DNA of 64,000 nucleotides from NCBI GenBank assembly GCA_012934845.2, contig WNNJ02002241.1, forward strand, positions 213,965 to 277,964, written 5' to 3'. Position 1 is the stretch's first letter; every line of letters begins with the position of its first letter. The DNA is from Pomphorhynchus laevis. Taxonomy: Eukaryota; Acanthocephala; Palaeacanthocephala; Echinorhynchida; Pomphorhynchidae. The notes under the pieces are model-generated. The model did not search any database, was not told the origin of the DNA, and saw only the letters and a program-made list of their open reading frames with translations. Below are positions 45,601 to 57,115 of the stretch, piece after piece. The position numbers and the translations under genes are program-made.

Positions 45601-46349
45601 CATCTTCACTTGGGATTGCTACAAGCCAAACTTCTTCTTACAATCCGCGGGGCAATTGCCAATGCGAGCGATTAAATGGAACGATATGGCGTGGAATTCA
45701 GTTATCGGTGTTGGATGCGAAATTACCAATACAGTCTTGGGCGTCAGTTTTGCCTTCTGTGCTGAACTCAATTCGGTGTTTGCTGTGTACATCTACCAAC
45801 GCAACGCCTCATGAACGTATGTTCAAGTACGACCGAGGATCTTCAACAGGCCGTTCGCTACCAAGTTGGCTTTTAAATTTGGGGCCGGTTCTAGTTCGTT
45901 GTCGTAATAAAGCAGACAATGTGGTACAAGAAGCACTGTTGCTAGAATCGAACCAGCACTACGCTAGAATACAACTAAAAAGTGGGCACGTTTCCACGGT
46001 TTCAACGCGGGACTTAGCACCTTGCCCTGAAGATCAACTATCATTGTCGTGGTCCGGGCCAGAAGATGGAACGACATTAGCAGAGTCAAACAATACTAAC
46101 CAAAAGGAATTCCTACATCCAACAACGACATCCATAAGCCAAGATCTTAACTTATCAAACTTTGATGAAGCCTCCTCCCAAGCAATGGACGGAAATAGCA
46201 ACGAAGAAGCTACATCAACCTAATCAAACTTGAATTTGGATAGACAGACGATTACTACTCGAGTCAACCAATCTAACAACGAGGTACGAAGAATTAAAAG
46301 ACAGCGAGGGCAACCTGCTTATCTTTCAAACTATTATGTAGGGGAAGAA

Positions 46350-46470
46350 TGTGGTATATAGTCAATAATCTCTAATTGACATGAGTATCTATAACTGTTT
46401 TTATAAACTGATTGTTTTCTAGATTGATAAATAAAACCTCTTTGGTTTAGACTTCGTTTACATTACGACA
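46350..46470 (+). repeat. 3' LTR of the Gypsy-type element
   Basis: 121 bp, identical to 42553-42673. Preceded by a purine-rich AGGGGAAGAA tract that would serve as plus-strand primer. Confidence 0.93.
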
Positions 46471-47220
46471 GATATACCTTGAAATGAGAAAATATTCTGT
46501 ACATGCTAGGTGGTCCTTCTCACAATTGGGCCATACTTATAGTCCTTTATAATTATCTGTTCCATGATGGTTATCCCCACAAGTTCTGCATTTGTAGGGG
46601 TCATTGCATGTAGAATTCCAATGCCCCTATCTTATGCAGTTGGAGCAGGGAGGAAAAGTCCAATTGTCAGTTACAATGTGTTTGAAAGACAGGTTGCATC
46701 CCATGAAGGGATCCCAATCAGACATTGATGTGCATATAGAATTTATTCCGTCGTGTTTGGGAATGTGACCAGAATATGTTGTCATGATCGGGTCGTGATG
46801 TAGAGAATGCTACTTAATCCAAAAGATTCTTCGAAGTCTTTAATGTCCTCGCTTGATAATTCTGTGAATAGGTTACCCACTTTGACTGTATCCCGATAGG
46901 CTTAAATGTAATTGGGCCAAATTAAGACTAATTGTTGGCAAATAATTTCATATAGTCTTCAGCTATGTGTTGGACACAAATGAAAGTTGATAATATCCCG
47001 TAAAAATTCTTGCTGAGTTGGGGATGGCTCGGTTCTTTAATTTCAAAACAAACGCGCAAAGAAAAGTGTAAGAATACAATTATTTATTTAATGGTGTTGC
47101 AGTTTATAGATAAGTTACAATTATCACCAACCTGGTTGGAAGAATCTTCTTTATTCTTTGGATTAACTAAGCTTACAATCGAAGAATCGCTTGAAATTGT
47201 TTGGATTTTGCATATCATTT

Positions 47221-47880
47221 GACAGCTTTCAAGCATTGACATGTGCTCATTTTCTGATTAGTTTAATAATTGCAAATAATTGCAAACACATGTAGATTGT
47301 CAAATTGCATGTCACACTTTCACTTACTAATGCCGATTCTTTATAATTTTATATGCTATATTTGACAATTCGTCTTTTTGGCAGTTCTAGAATCTGTACA
47401 AAGCCAATCTTAACTTGTAGCATACTTGGTCAATCTGAATCTATCAGCTTCAAATTCAGCGGCGAGTCAAATGAAAATAATCTGCTGGTCAGATCCGGCC
47501 CGCAGGCTCTAACTTCCCATGTGAAATAAATAATTAGTTAGATAATTGCAAATAATGGAGAACACATACAGATTGTCAAATAAAAAGTCACACTTTTATC
47601 TACTGACAATAATTGTTTAGCACTCGGAGCTACTGGTTTTCCATACTCTATAAATGATTAATTTGATAAGTGCAAACTCACAAATTCCTAAACTAAAATT
47701 ACACTTCACCTAGTTTGAACTTTCTTGGCTGCTAAATAAACTACTTACAATAACTTTGTAGGTTCTAAAAAGGTTAGAGATCTAATATACATACACTAAT
47801 TACAAGCGTCGAAGAATTTTCAGAACGTCTAAATACAATCTAATATACATACATTCTTACAACGGATTTATGCCAGTACA
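47221..47880. repeat. Repeated leader-like sequence upstream of LINE type C
   Basis: Segments at about 47258-47345 and 47524-47610 share ATAATTGCAAATAAT, GAACACAT or AAACACATG, AGATTGTCAAAT and GTCACACTTT in order, with a weaker third echo near 47660-47720. The spacing of about 265 bp and the position just before the element suggest tandem 5'UTR or promoter repeats of LINE type C. No coding sequence seen. Confidence 0.4.
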
Positions 47881-48532
47881 ATGATCCGTATGCTACCGGG
47901 ATTTTATGCCTGTGAAAAGTGGATTTGTTCGGCAGCACGGTCGAGGCTCAACTTGCCCTGGCTCCGGCAAGCCTCTAACGATTCACAAACTAAATACAGC
48001 AGCTGCCTACTCCAATGGCAATCAAACCGCTTTCCCAAGCCTCCAAAGTTCGTTATCGAGCATGGAACTACTTTGCGAGAACGTACGTCTGGTTCGGAGA
48101 ATACCACGTGCAGCGAGGCCCACAGTAGCAACCAAGCTTGTCGAACTAATAAATGCTGTCAACGCTTGCCGGCTAAACGATAAGACGGATGCAACTCCTC
48201 GGATTCGCGAAATCCGTCTTCCGCGTGCCACTAACGAACAGAGGTAACTGCACTGTGTCGCTAGGGTCGACGTTAAAGTCAGCATGCATGTCGTACGGTC
48301 CATGGGGTAATCACAACAACCAGTACACCAAGAACTTAACCTGTATATCGCCGGGATTATCAACTTCGAAACAACGTTTCTTAAAAGTTGGAGGATGGTC
48401 ATATTCGTGGAGCGGTACGACTGCTTGCCAATAACAACTAGCTGTTGAGTGCGGACGAGCAGACTATCGAGCTTTTGCGTCGCAAACATCCATAACGACG
48501 GTTTAGGTCCACTTATTTAGGGTCCTTCTGTC

Positions 48533-49234
48533 TTGTCGGCTCTCCAGTCATTTCCACCGTCTTCTGCCTGGGGCGCTGATGGCCTGAGTCCTTCTCATCT
48601 ACGTGAGCTGGCTAGTCGTTCGAGCGGTGTCGCAGGAGACATACTACTGAAATCTATTTGTGAGCTAACAAGTAACATCCTTGCGGGTAAAGTGGCAACC
48701 TCGATCAGGCCTATATTATGCGGAGCCAAGCTTTTGGCTTTCGTAAAAGGGGACGGTGGAGTCAGACCTATAGCTGTTGGGTGTACCTTCCGCCAGCTAG
48801 CTGCTAAGGTAGCTTGCAGATTTGCTACCGAGAGAGTGGTTGACATGCTTCTTCCAAATCAACTTGGCGTCGGTGTACCTGGGGGTGTCGAGGTCGCAAT
48901 TCATGCAGCGAGATGTTTTGCTGAACACGGTTTGGTAGGCAATTCAGCGATAGTAAAGTTAGACTTCGAAAATGCCTCTAACTCAATCAGCAGGAGCGCA
49001 GTCCTTCAGGTTGTGAGGAAGGAAATCCCGGGGATCCAGGACTTCGTGGAAATGTGCTACGATTACCCAAGCACACTTCTCTTCGAGGACAATGTGATTG
49101 ATTCAAAAGAGGGAGTACAACAAGGGGATCCTCTCGGTCCTCTCCTGTTCTCACTTACCATCAACAGTCTGACCCACAGCCTTTTGTCACCATTAGCTGT
49201 TTGGTATCTGGATGACCGCTGCATAGGGGGATAA
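48533..49234 (+). pseudogene. Reverse transcriptase domain of LINE type C
   Basis: An uninterrupted 233-residue stretch carrying RT motifs 1 to 5, including VKLDFENASNSIS (motif A), QGDPLGPLLFSL (motif B) and WYLDDRCIGG (catalytic motif C). It ends at a stop directly after the catalytic box; homologous sequence continues in another frame, so this is a truncated reading of a larger polyprotein. A serine-for-phenylalanine type change in the usual DFRNAFNS pattern (here DFENASNS) is notable. Confidence 0.75.
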
Positions 49235-50244
49235 GTTTCCTATTTAATCAATGATATCGAACACATTCGAACTCAAGGAGCAAAAATTGGATTGTTCTTA
49301 CGGCCAGACAAATGCCAAGTGATTTCTAAAAGCGGTACCTATCTGTAATGTGTTATCCGCGTACTTGCTAGGCGCTCCGTTGCGTCGGATTTCACCTCGA
49401 TATGTTCTTGGAATCGGCTATCACACAACTTCAGCAGGTAGGCCGAAAGCTCTCAAAACTTGCGAAGCACGACGCCTTCTTTATACTTCGACATTGTTTG
49501 ACGCTGCCAAAGATCAACTTCCTTTTACGCTGCGCACCGTGTTATACAAGCGGCCTCGTGAAAGCCTTCGACGTGGAAGTTCGCAGTTCTCTGGAGGAAA
49601 TCCTTAACCTCAGGCTCTCTGACATAGCCTGGCGTCAAGCCTTGCTACCTGTTAAGATGAGTGGACTGAGTGTGTTGCGTGCGGAAGAGATATCTATACC
49701 GGCCTTTTGTTGATCTGTTTCGCTCACGAAGGACTTAACTGCGCTATTAATCCCAGAGCATTTACCAAATCGCTCAAACACTAGTGACATTAACTACCGA
49801 ACGGCGTCAGAGGGTTGGACCACTAAATTCGACCTGACTGTTCCAACGGATACAACCTTGCAAAAACGTTGGACAGCTCTATTGTTTGAGAAGGAATTCC
49901 GACACCTGGCAGCTTCATGCACCTTTCTAAAAGGTGCATGAATGCAAAGGAGCATTCCTTAATGCCCTACCGATAGCTTCGATGGGCACAAAACTAGACG
50001 ACAGTTCAATCTGTCTTGCATCAGCCCTCCGCCTCGGTATTCTCAACTCGGTTTCATTAAAGTGTGAGTGCGGCGTCGTATCAGACCCCTCTGGTATTCA
50101 CGGGCTAGACTGCCCATGAGTTGTTTCTCGGCACAATCGGCACAGTGCTGTAAGCACACTTATTCGTAGCGCCCTTGCCACAGCCGGTGTCCCGTCCCGC
50201 CTTGAACCAATCGGGCTCTGCAGAAACGACGGAAAGAGACCGGA

Positions 50245-50320
50245 CGGTGCTTCACTAGTCCCATAGGAAAGGGGACTAGTGGAGTCCTCTTTCCTAGTGC
50301 TTCACTAGTATGGGACTTTA
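50245..50320 (+). repeat. Short palindromic insertion in the type C nuclease region
   Basis: Contains ACTAGTCCCATAGGAAAGGG followed by GACTAGTGGAGTCC and CTTTCCTAGTGCTTCACTAG, an inverted and partly duplicated block of CACTAG/CTAGTG units. It separates [10 protein letters not shown] from WDFTCPN, which are adjacent within about 10 residues in related elements, so it is likely a later insertion or local duplication. Confidence 0.45.
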
Positions 50321-50819
50321 CGTGTCCCAACATTCTTGCTGCCATTCATTTGCCTAGTGCGGTCTCTGGGGCCGGGGAGGTTGCTAGATTGGCAGAGGAT
50401 CGAAAGAAGGCCAAATATACATGTATTGACAAATCGCAATATAAATTTGTGCTGTTGGCAATAGACACAATTCGTGCTGCCGGGCCGATAACTTCGAATT
50501 TTTTGACAAAATTGGGCAATATGTTAATGTGTGCCACAAGTAATGGCAACAGATGATAGAAGAGCTGCCAATTTTTTCTTGCAGAGTTTAAGCTGTATAG
50601 TGCAGCGGGGAAATATAGCGTACCTGCTAGAGATGGCTTAAGACGAAAACCTTCCAACTTTACGATACTGAAACATAACAAATTATACAATTTTTTTTCA
50701 TTTTTAATTAGTTATATAAGTAATAAATCTTCACCCATTAATGTTGATTTTTTTAATTTTAATTATATTAAACAGTTCTAATGTCATATAGACTAAAAAT
50801 ATATATCAAATTTATCCGC

Positions 50820-51060
50820 GCTTATATTGGCGTCACCATTACTATCGTTGCGAATAAACTCCCCATTATTTATCAAAATTTTCTTCATTTATAAAGGGGA
50901 GCGCGAACGCAACCCCAACTATCACAAATTCTGCGCCCGAGGTTCCCCAGTTTGGGGAAATCGCAAACTTCAACCGAATCGGTGTGCAATGACTCAGTCT
51001 CGGTCCGGGGGAACGACCTTCTTGATCATCGTTGACCCCTGCGCCAGGTAAGTATGCCCA
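50820..51060 (+). promoter_or_regulatory. GC-rich promoter-like island with TATA box and splice donor
   Basis: About 240 bases of raised GC in AT-rich surroundings. In plus orientation: a TATA-like TTTATAAAGGGGAG at about 50889, the start-like segment GCGCGAACGCAACCCCAACT, a hairpin TTCCCCAGTTTGGGGAA at about 50943, and a consensus donor CCAG|GTAAGTATG at about 51048. This order (TATA, leader, donor) fits a promoter with a noncoding first exon or a solo LTR fragment. No gene is recognised downstream, and the open frame across it (50827-51051) has no motif. Confidence 0.3.
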
Positions 51061-51339
51061 GGTGATATTTTCAATTTTCTTAACTTGTATTTTTATAATT
51101 ATTCAAGATTTAAAAGTTATTTTATTTTTACGATTCATAATTACAAATATCGATTAATATATTATTAAATTATCATTTTCTTACTCTAATATTATTTGTT
51201 TACTGATGAAGTCCTAAAAATCTTATATAAGTTTCCTGTTTTAATTTTATAATCTTCTTGCCAATATTCTTTACTAAAAAATATCATCAAATGTTAAAGT
51301 ATATACAAAAATTATTATAGAATATTCTTAATTATTGTA

Positions 51340-51900
51340 GCCGGATCAAAGGAAAGAAGAAATTATTTTTGATATTTCGCTAACTACTGTTAGCGAAAGC
51401 TAACTACTGTTAGCGAAAGCTAACTACTGTTAGCGAAAGCTAACTACTGTTAGCGAAAGCTAACTACTGTTAGACAAAACTAACTGACTACTGTTAATTG
51501 TTATCTTCAGAAAATTACCACTTGCTATAATTTTCTGAAGTAAAAAGTAATTAGGCAATTTAGTAATTAGTAATTTTCTAATTTTTAATTTGTAATTTCT
51601 TTTGATATTTCGCTAACTTCTATTAGCATCTTCAGAAAATTACCGAAATTACTGAGTAATTTTCTGAAGATGCTAGCAATAGTTATCGAAATATCAAAAA
51701 TAATTTTTCTGAAAATGCTATCAAAAATAATTTTTCTGAAAATGCTATCAAAAATAATTTTCGAAACATCAAAAATAATTCCTTCTTTCGTTTGATCCAG
51801 CTCTAATAATTATTTATCAATAATGGATCAGTATCAACTATTTAAAATAAAATATTCTATTTTGATAATTAAACTGAAAATCCAGCACTTAGAAATTTAA
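51340..51900. repeat. Palindromic nonautonomous repeat, first copy
   Basis: Holds five tandem copies of the self-complementary 20-mer GCTAACTACTGTTAGCGAAA (51377-51475), then GATATTTCGCTAACTTCTAT, TAGCATCTTCAGAAAATTAC and its inverse GTAATTTTCTGAAGATGCTA, and a tail with GATCCAGCTCTAATAATT and TTTATCAATAATGGAT. The same modules occur in the same order at about 63040-63360. No coding capacity. Likely a nonautonomous DNA transposon family with palindromic ends. Confidence 0.6.
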
Positions 51901-52084
51901 TTTATTTTCAATATTTCGCCAACTATTTGATGTCACCTTTAGAACTTTTCAAAACGAATATTTACATCAAATAAATAAAGAAATATTTTAATAAAAATAT
52001 GCAGATTGGGTAAAATAGAAGTAATGAATGAAATAAATAATAAATCAGTGACTCAATATATCTTAAACTTTGATTTGTGTACTG

Positions 52085-53240
52085 TCCATCTTCAGAGCAG
52101 AGGGATCAGACCTGCAAGTTCACACCAACGCGGCACCTTGCTATTGAACAACCTATGATCTGCTACAAACTTTTTGTCTCATTTGCGGCTCACGATGAAC
52201 AATAGTCTCGATAAAGTGCTTAAGGAATCTTAATATTTGCAAGGTGGAGGTCTTTTTGTAAAGAAGACAAGTCCCGAAATGGCACAGGTACGCCATTAGT
52301 GCACCTGAACACACTTTTTTAATGATAGACGTTAGGACCGTTTCAGGGTGCACTTTTCTATATTTAGGGCATTCCTAAATTTAATAAAGTCAAATCCGGC
52401 AGCCTTGCTCTCCGAAATGGTGATGCACATGTACCTTAATTGATGTGTAAAGTAAGGAAGGAGTTAATTTATCATAATAGAGGAAAAGGCATATATTGAC
52501 ATTCTCTTAAATTGTTTTCTAGTTACAGGTTTAACATGAAAGACAGCCACCAACGTCTTCTATGAATTTAGAAAAAAGTTTGAATTATAGAGCTATACTT
52601 TTAATCTTAAAAAAATATGTTGATTTTGGTGATTACATCATTACATTTGCGTTCCGATAGCAGGGATGTGGTATCATCAACTTATACAGCAAAATGTTTA
52701 TCGTGCATATGAGGTTTAAGAATAATAATCAAAGTAAGAATATACAAGATGGGAGAGAGGGGAGCCTTGAGAGACTCCACTCTCAAGAGGGGGGCCTTGA
52801 TGGGTATAATGGTCGCGCATGAAGATCATCGTTATAATGATATCGCTTGGTATACAAGTATTTTCATCTGGTTAACAACCCTCCTAAGCACCACAAGGGA
52901 CCTGAGGGAGAGATAACAAAGGGAATGGAAATGCAGTAGAAAATTTAAGAAAAACAGCTGCGAATAAATGATGTATATTATCTCGACAAAACTGATACAC
53001 ATAACCAACTGCTGAATGCACATATAGTTCACTAAGGTCCCTATGACAACTTGGTTCGATTAAATTGTGACCAACCAGATGGTCGCGGATTTTAGTCAAG
53101 CGTCTTTTCGTAAATATAGATGAGGGAATATTGAATGGAGATAAGCGGCAGATCTTTGGGATATGTGACCTTATGTTTCTTTGATAAAAATATGCGTCTG
53201 AAAACGTTAACGTCAGCAATATCGCACTGTTGACTGAGGG
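52085..53240 (-). mobile_element. LINE family B fragment (RT to 3' end)
   Basis: Minus strand: KRRLTKIRDHLVGHNLIEPS (RT palm entry), VHSAVGYVYQFCRDNIHHLF, AAVFLKFSTAFPF (motif A relic), a region near 52690 matching the FADD block, and the 3' segment GTCLLYKKTSTLQILRFLKH. Compared with the 32-kb copy it is about 1.1 kb of the 3' half, heavily mutated, and belongs to the same subfamily as 39540-39800. Confidence 0.65.
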
Positions 53241-53329
53241 GTAAGAAAGCTGATACGCATAATGCTTACCAGTATCTCAGTTTTTTGCAAGTCATTTAGC
53301 CTCTTGTCAACTAACAGAAGAATATTTAC

Positions 53330-53640
53330 GCTCATAGCCTGATTTGTTGGTTTTGGGCTCATGAGTACAGAGGGCTACATAAGCACATGTTGAGTTTATT
53401 GCCTTGTCCTTGAAGGATAAATGATCAGAGTATTTTTTAACTAGGGACATTTCTTCGCGTAAGCGGGATGATACTGACCACAGTTGACGCATACAGATGC
53501 ATTACTAGTCAGGCGCACCCTATCGATGTGAGATTTACGTGCTTGCATGTTAGACAGGCTACTGGACGAGTACACTGTGATCCCAACTGTAACAACGATG
53601 ACAGTGGGGAAATGTGCAGTCTTTAGTCGATATTAACTGA
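53330..53640 (-). mobile_element. Jockey-like ORF1 zinc-knuckle fragment
   Basis: Minus-strand translation contains VRLTSNASVCVNCGQYHPAY followed by AKKCP, the final CCHC knuckle typical of gag-like ORF1 proteins of Jockey-group LINEs, with an earlier cysteine/histidine-rich stretch (PHCHRC). It differs from the family A and B ORF1 knuckles, so a further LINE family is represented. Confidence 0.45.
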
Positions 53641-54030
53641 AACACTTGGCTTGTGCCTAAAAGCGATTATAGGCATTCTTCGACAATAATAGTCTATTGT
53701 CTATTATGTTATTTGCAAATGCTATTGATAATAATGTTTATATTTTCACATGTGGTTAACTTGATATTAATCAGGTTAAAATGATTTTTCAAGCCGGAAG
53801 ATTTTTATATCGTGTTCTATATTCCTGATATTGAGTGGTTGTAATCGGTTTGTGTGAGACCGTACCAAATTGATTTAAATTACTATCAAAGTATTTCAAA
53901 TATAAATTTGCCATTTCAAAAGTAGCAATGAAAATTCTATATAGGTTAATACATTTCCTGTCAGTTGTATAAGATTCTATAATTTTTCAAATTGAAAGTT
54001 TTTTAATGTGGCAAATGCACACAGACTGTG
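53641..54030. other. Short spacer, nothing recognised
   Basis: AT-rich sequence between two minus-strand LINE relics; no ORF, repeat or RNA structure stands out. Confidence 0.5.
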
Positions 54031-54034
54031 TGCT

Positions 54035-57000
54035 TACAAGCCCACAAAAGAGGAACAGATTAAAAACGTTAATCGTTTAGTAGCATCGATTTTAGTTGCT
54101 TTTTGAAAAATTGGAGTGAGGATGATGATCAGGTAAAGAATTCCAAAGGATAGGAGCAGCGATATGTAGGGATCGACGGCTAAAGTTGGTTGAGTAAAGA
54201 GGTACGTGTATCAGAAGAGAATCACATGAACGTAGGTGAGTAGAAAGATAGCGAGATTCACTTAGAGTTGGCAGATAGAGATAAGAAGGAGAATTACAAT
54301 GGCGAAGGCGATATGTTAGACAAAGCAGACGAAAACAAACGAGATGTTTAATACTTAGCCATCTAAGTTTTAATAAATAAGAAGATTTATGATCGAATTA
54401 ACGAAGTCGAGTAAGGATACGCACATCAGTGCTAATGATGCGCTGAAGAGGTTTAAGGGATGACTTTGAAAAGAAGATGATAAGGCTAAGACAGTAATCA
54501 ATACGTGGGAAAAGAAGGAAGGAGTTAAGATATTTACATGAACTAAAATCTAGAGAATTTCTGACGAGACGAATATCACGGAGAAGAATATTTGAAGACG
54601 TAGTTTTATCACGAATGAAGGGATCGATATGTAGGTTATTATCTAAGTGAATACCTAGAAATACTATTTTATCTACAGCAGGAATAATTGTAGTCTGAAG
54701 ATACAGAGAAGGAGGGAAAACAGAAACAGTGGATGGTAAATAAAATCCATAACACTTTAGATTTCGAAGGACTGATGGACATGCGCAAAGAAATTAGATG
54801 TTCTGATAGAGCACGAAGACAATTAGACGCGGATATGAAAAGTTGGCTTAGGGAATGAGGAGACGAGTGATAATTAAGAAGTATATCATCAGCGTACTGC
54901 ATTAATCTGAAGCAGAATTTATTAGTTATACAAGATAAATCTCCAAGAAAAAGCGTAGAATAGGGCCAAGTACAGAACCTTGAGGTTTATCACAAGAGAG
55001 AAGATAGATGAGAACACATTGAATTAAAATGGACGGAAAATGATCGATCGGATAGATACAAAGAGAACCAAGCCAAGGTGGACGAAGAGAATCCATAATG
55101 TTAGCGAAAACGAGAAAGAAGGATTTCGTGATCGGCAATGTCTAATGCAGATGAAAGATCGGGTGATATTACCACACTGCAAAGTCCTTTGTCACGAACG
55201 GATAGCAGATCAGAAAATATTTTATGACATGTTAGTTCGGTTTTATGATTGGAGCGGAAGGCAGATTGAAAAGAAGGGTAGAGCTGCGATGAAGAGATAT
55301 ACTTGTTTATCTGATCTAGGACAAGGTGTTCAAGAATTTTAGATAAGGCCGGTAGAATTGATATTGAGCGATAAGATGAAGGAAGAGAGGGGTCAAGATA
55401 GGGCTCTTTAAGTAGGAGACGAACAATGAACGTTTTCCAAAGAACAGTAAATATTCCATTCACGATTGACGAGTTAAAGAGGCTGGTAAGGAAATGTGTG
55501 AAGTCTGTTGACAACAATTTGAGAATTTGAGTAGGGATGAGATCGGCAGGAGAGGACTTACAAATTAGCGAAATAAGAAGGCAAGATATCTCATCTTCAG
55601 ATACCGCAAGTAGATAAAAGAGCTCAGGGATACGAACAGACGAGATACAAGAAGTTTGTGGAAGCACGATGATCGATTAGAGAAACAGTTTTTGAAATTA
55701 GGTAATCGGAGAATTGAGAAGGATCAAGCGTGGAGGTGACATAGGAACGATAAAGTAGAGAATTAAGAGTTTTCCATTTAGTTCGAGAGTAATTAGCGGA
55801 AGCCAATTTGTTTCGCCAAAAACTGTCTTAATACGCAGAAGTTGCCTATGCGAACAACGAAAAGCAAATAATTGGTTATGATAAAGGATGTTGAATTTAG
55901 CTAGCTACTTCTACCTACAAGCAGCAAAGAACTTAGATAGCAACAATTGATTTTTTAGTAGACAGAAAGAATCAAACCAAAAACAAAAACTGTAGCGTTG
56001 AATAGCGTTAGTACTTAATGAAAAAAAACATGCGAATAGTAAGCGTAACAATTAAACAATGAATGCCATACTAGTGGCGGTGCGATCACACGCATTACAT
56101 TGCAAACAATGCCGAATGAAAATCCGATAATGTATGATGAATACCGACGGCTTCTTTTACAAGGCAAAGAATTGGTTACGATCAAAGGATGAGTCAAGTT
56201 CTGAAGATAATCTGAGATAACGATGATTAGTTTTGAAAGAACGACGCAGGAGGCGTTTTGAAGTCAACACTCAGAGTCGAACCATGTTGCACGATAATGA
56301 CGTGATTGAACAAAAGTTTTAAGGGGAAGAATTTCATCGAGGATAGAGCAAAATACATTGTTAAAGAGGGTACATAAGTAATTAGGGGATTTGTAGATAG
56401 AAGAAGGAAACATTAACGGAGAGCGGTTAATATGAGAGCGAAGAAGGGAAAAGTCGAGGAATTTCCAAGAACGACACGAGATAGTTTTGCATGAACATTA
56501 ATTTTTAACAAAGGGAGAGAACATGTAACAAGGAAGTGCTCAGATAAAGCAGGATCAGATATGCGCAATGAAGAAGACAAGGCAAGACGCGAAGGTAAAG
56601 CAACAATATCGAAGGTACCGCCAAGAATATGGGTAGCAGAAGAATAATGAGGAGACATGATTTGAAAATCATGATCGTTAAATGTAGAAATCGTCTTTAG
56701 GGTATTGAATCACGAGGACGGTCTAAGCGAACATTTATATCACCTATTACAACGCAAGGTCAACCGGAGAGAAAGATGAAAGAAAGTAAGTTTGACAGTT
56801 CACAGAAAAAAGAGTCAGACGGATGTCATAATCCAGGCCGATAGAATAGGTAGATATTGAGAAACAACGAGAGGGCTTTTACACGGAACCCAAGTAGTTC
56901 GAAAGTGAGAGGAACAAATGGCAACTGTAATGATTGCTACGGAGATTAATGGCGAGAGAAAGCTATAAGACCACCGTGGTTAATTGATTGATTTGAACTA

Positions 57001-57115
57001 ATAGGTCGTTGACGAGCCTTATTGACCACAGAAAGATTTAAAGAGCGGAGGCGTTTAAGAGAGTAATCATTCTGATCAACGTGCCAAGATCCAGTTTGTT
57101 TAAATCATCCAGTTT
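54035..57115 (-). mobile_element. LINE family A, longest copy
   Basis: Minus strand. Endonuclease from about 57110 (RPISSNQSINHGGLIAFSRH, VIGDINVRLDRPRDS) to 56410 (THILGGTFDIVALPS, LSEHFLVTCSLPLL). Then a linker with a KWKTLNSLLYRSYV segment (55806). RT: SPADLIPTQILKLLSTDF, LPSSYRSISILPALSKILEH, FQSAFRSNHKTE, SVVISPDLSSALD, KPQGSVLGPIL and MQYADDILLNYHSS. After it follow SPSKSKVLW and the post-RT PRIDYC, LQRI and WNSLPD pattern to about 54040. Frames change several times and stops are frequent. ORF1 is missing. CR1/Jockey-type by the ITESW, SDHF and LLPRIDYC-PLQRIQN pattern across copies. Confidence 0.75.

Larger units (their letters stand above)
42553..46470 (+). mobile_element. Gypsy-type LTR retrotransposon, recent but broken
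   Basis: A 3.9-kb element with identical 121-bp LTRs (42553-42673 and 46350-46470, both TG...CA) and an imperfect 5-bp flanking repeat (GATAG/GATAT). Parts in order: gag at about 42690-43470 with two CCHC-type knuckles (CFFCGNAKHPRARC, CRSCQKVGHFAKMC); aspartic protease at about 43500-43830 (DTGSSSNFIS); reverse transcriptase at about 43950-44650 (YLDDILIAG); RNase H at about 44760-45150; integrase at about 45180-46050 with the zinc region and DDE-type core. A polypurine tract precedes the right LTR. No envelope gene. The coding region carries about two breaks. Identical LTRs imply a young insertion. It lies in ORF1 of an older LINE family B copy. Confidence 0.93.
39858..47220 (-). mobile_element. 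LINE family B copy interrupted by a Gypsy insertion
   Basis: Minus-strand LINE whose pieces flank the LTR element at 42553-46470. Right of it (47220-46471) lies ORF1 with a CCHC pattern (CSNC, GHWNSTC, CRTCGDNHHG near 46660-46570). Left of it lie the ORF1 end (to about 42170), the endonuclease relic (SDFNYKIGRWINAELQRARDEY near 41820), the RT relic (VSVFLNFPAAVYNISISFVI and VIYADDIRTLF, 40709-40194) and the 3' end (39859-40074, LKRARWALKRAYPLSL). Heavily mutated, older than the insertion it hosts. Confidence 0.75.
47881..50670 (+). mobile_element. LINE type C with YLDD reverse transcriptase and restriction-like nuclease end
   Basis: Plus-strand non-LTR element. N-terminal part near 48050-48180 (RRIPRAARPTVATKLVELIN). 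Reverse transcriptase in one frame at about 48533-49234: SAWGADGLSPSHLREL, GGVRPIAVGCTFRQLAAKV, LDFENASNSIS, EGVQQGDPLGPLLFSLTINS and AVWYLDDRCIGG. Post-RT region at 49400-49713 (LRCAPCYTS, LRLSDIAWRQALLPVKMSGL). C-terminal region with [40 protein letters not shown], then WDFTCPNILAAIHLPSAV, resembling a PD-(D/E)XK nuclease (RPD...WDxT). The RT motif set matches a widespread group of animal elements. Several stops and shifts plus an insertion inside the nuclease region show the copy is dead. Confidence 0.75.

Noticed and set aside
45461-45814. 117-codon plus-strand ORF
   Set aside because: An alternate frame of the Gypsy integrase region without its own motifs.
48022-48489. 155-codon minus-strand ORF
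   Set aside because: Antisense to the N-terminal part of LINE type C; no recognisable motif.
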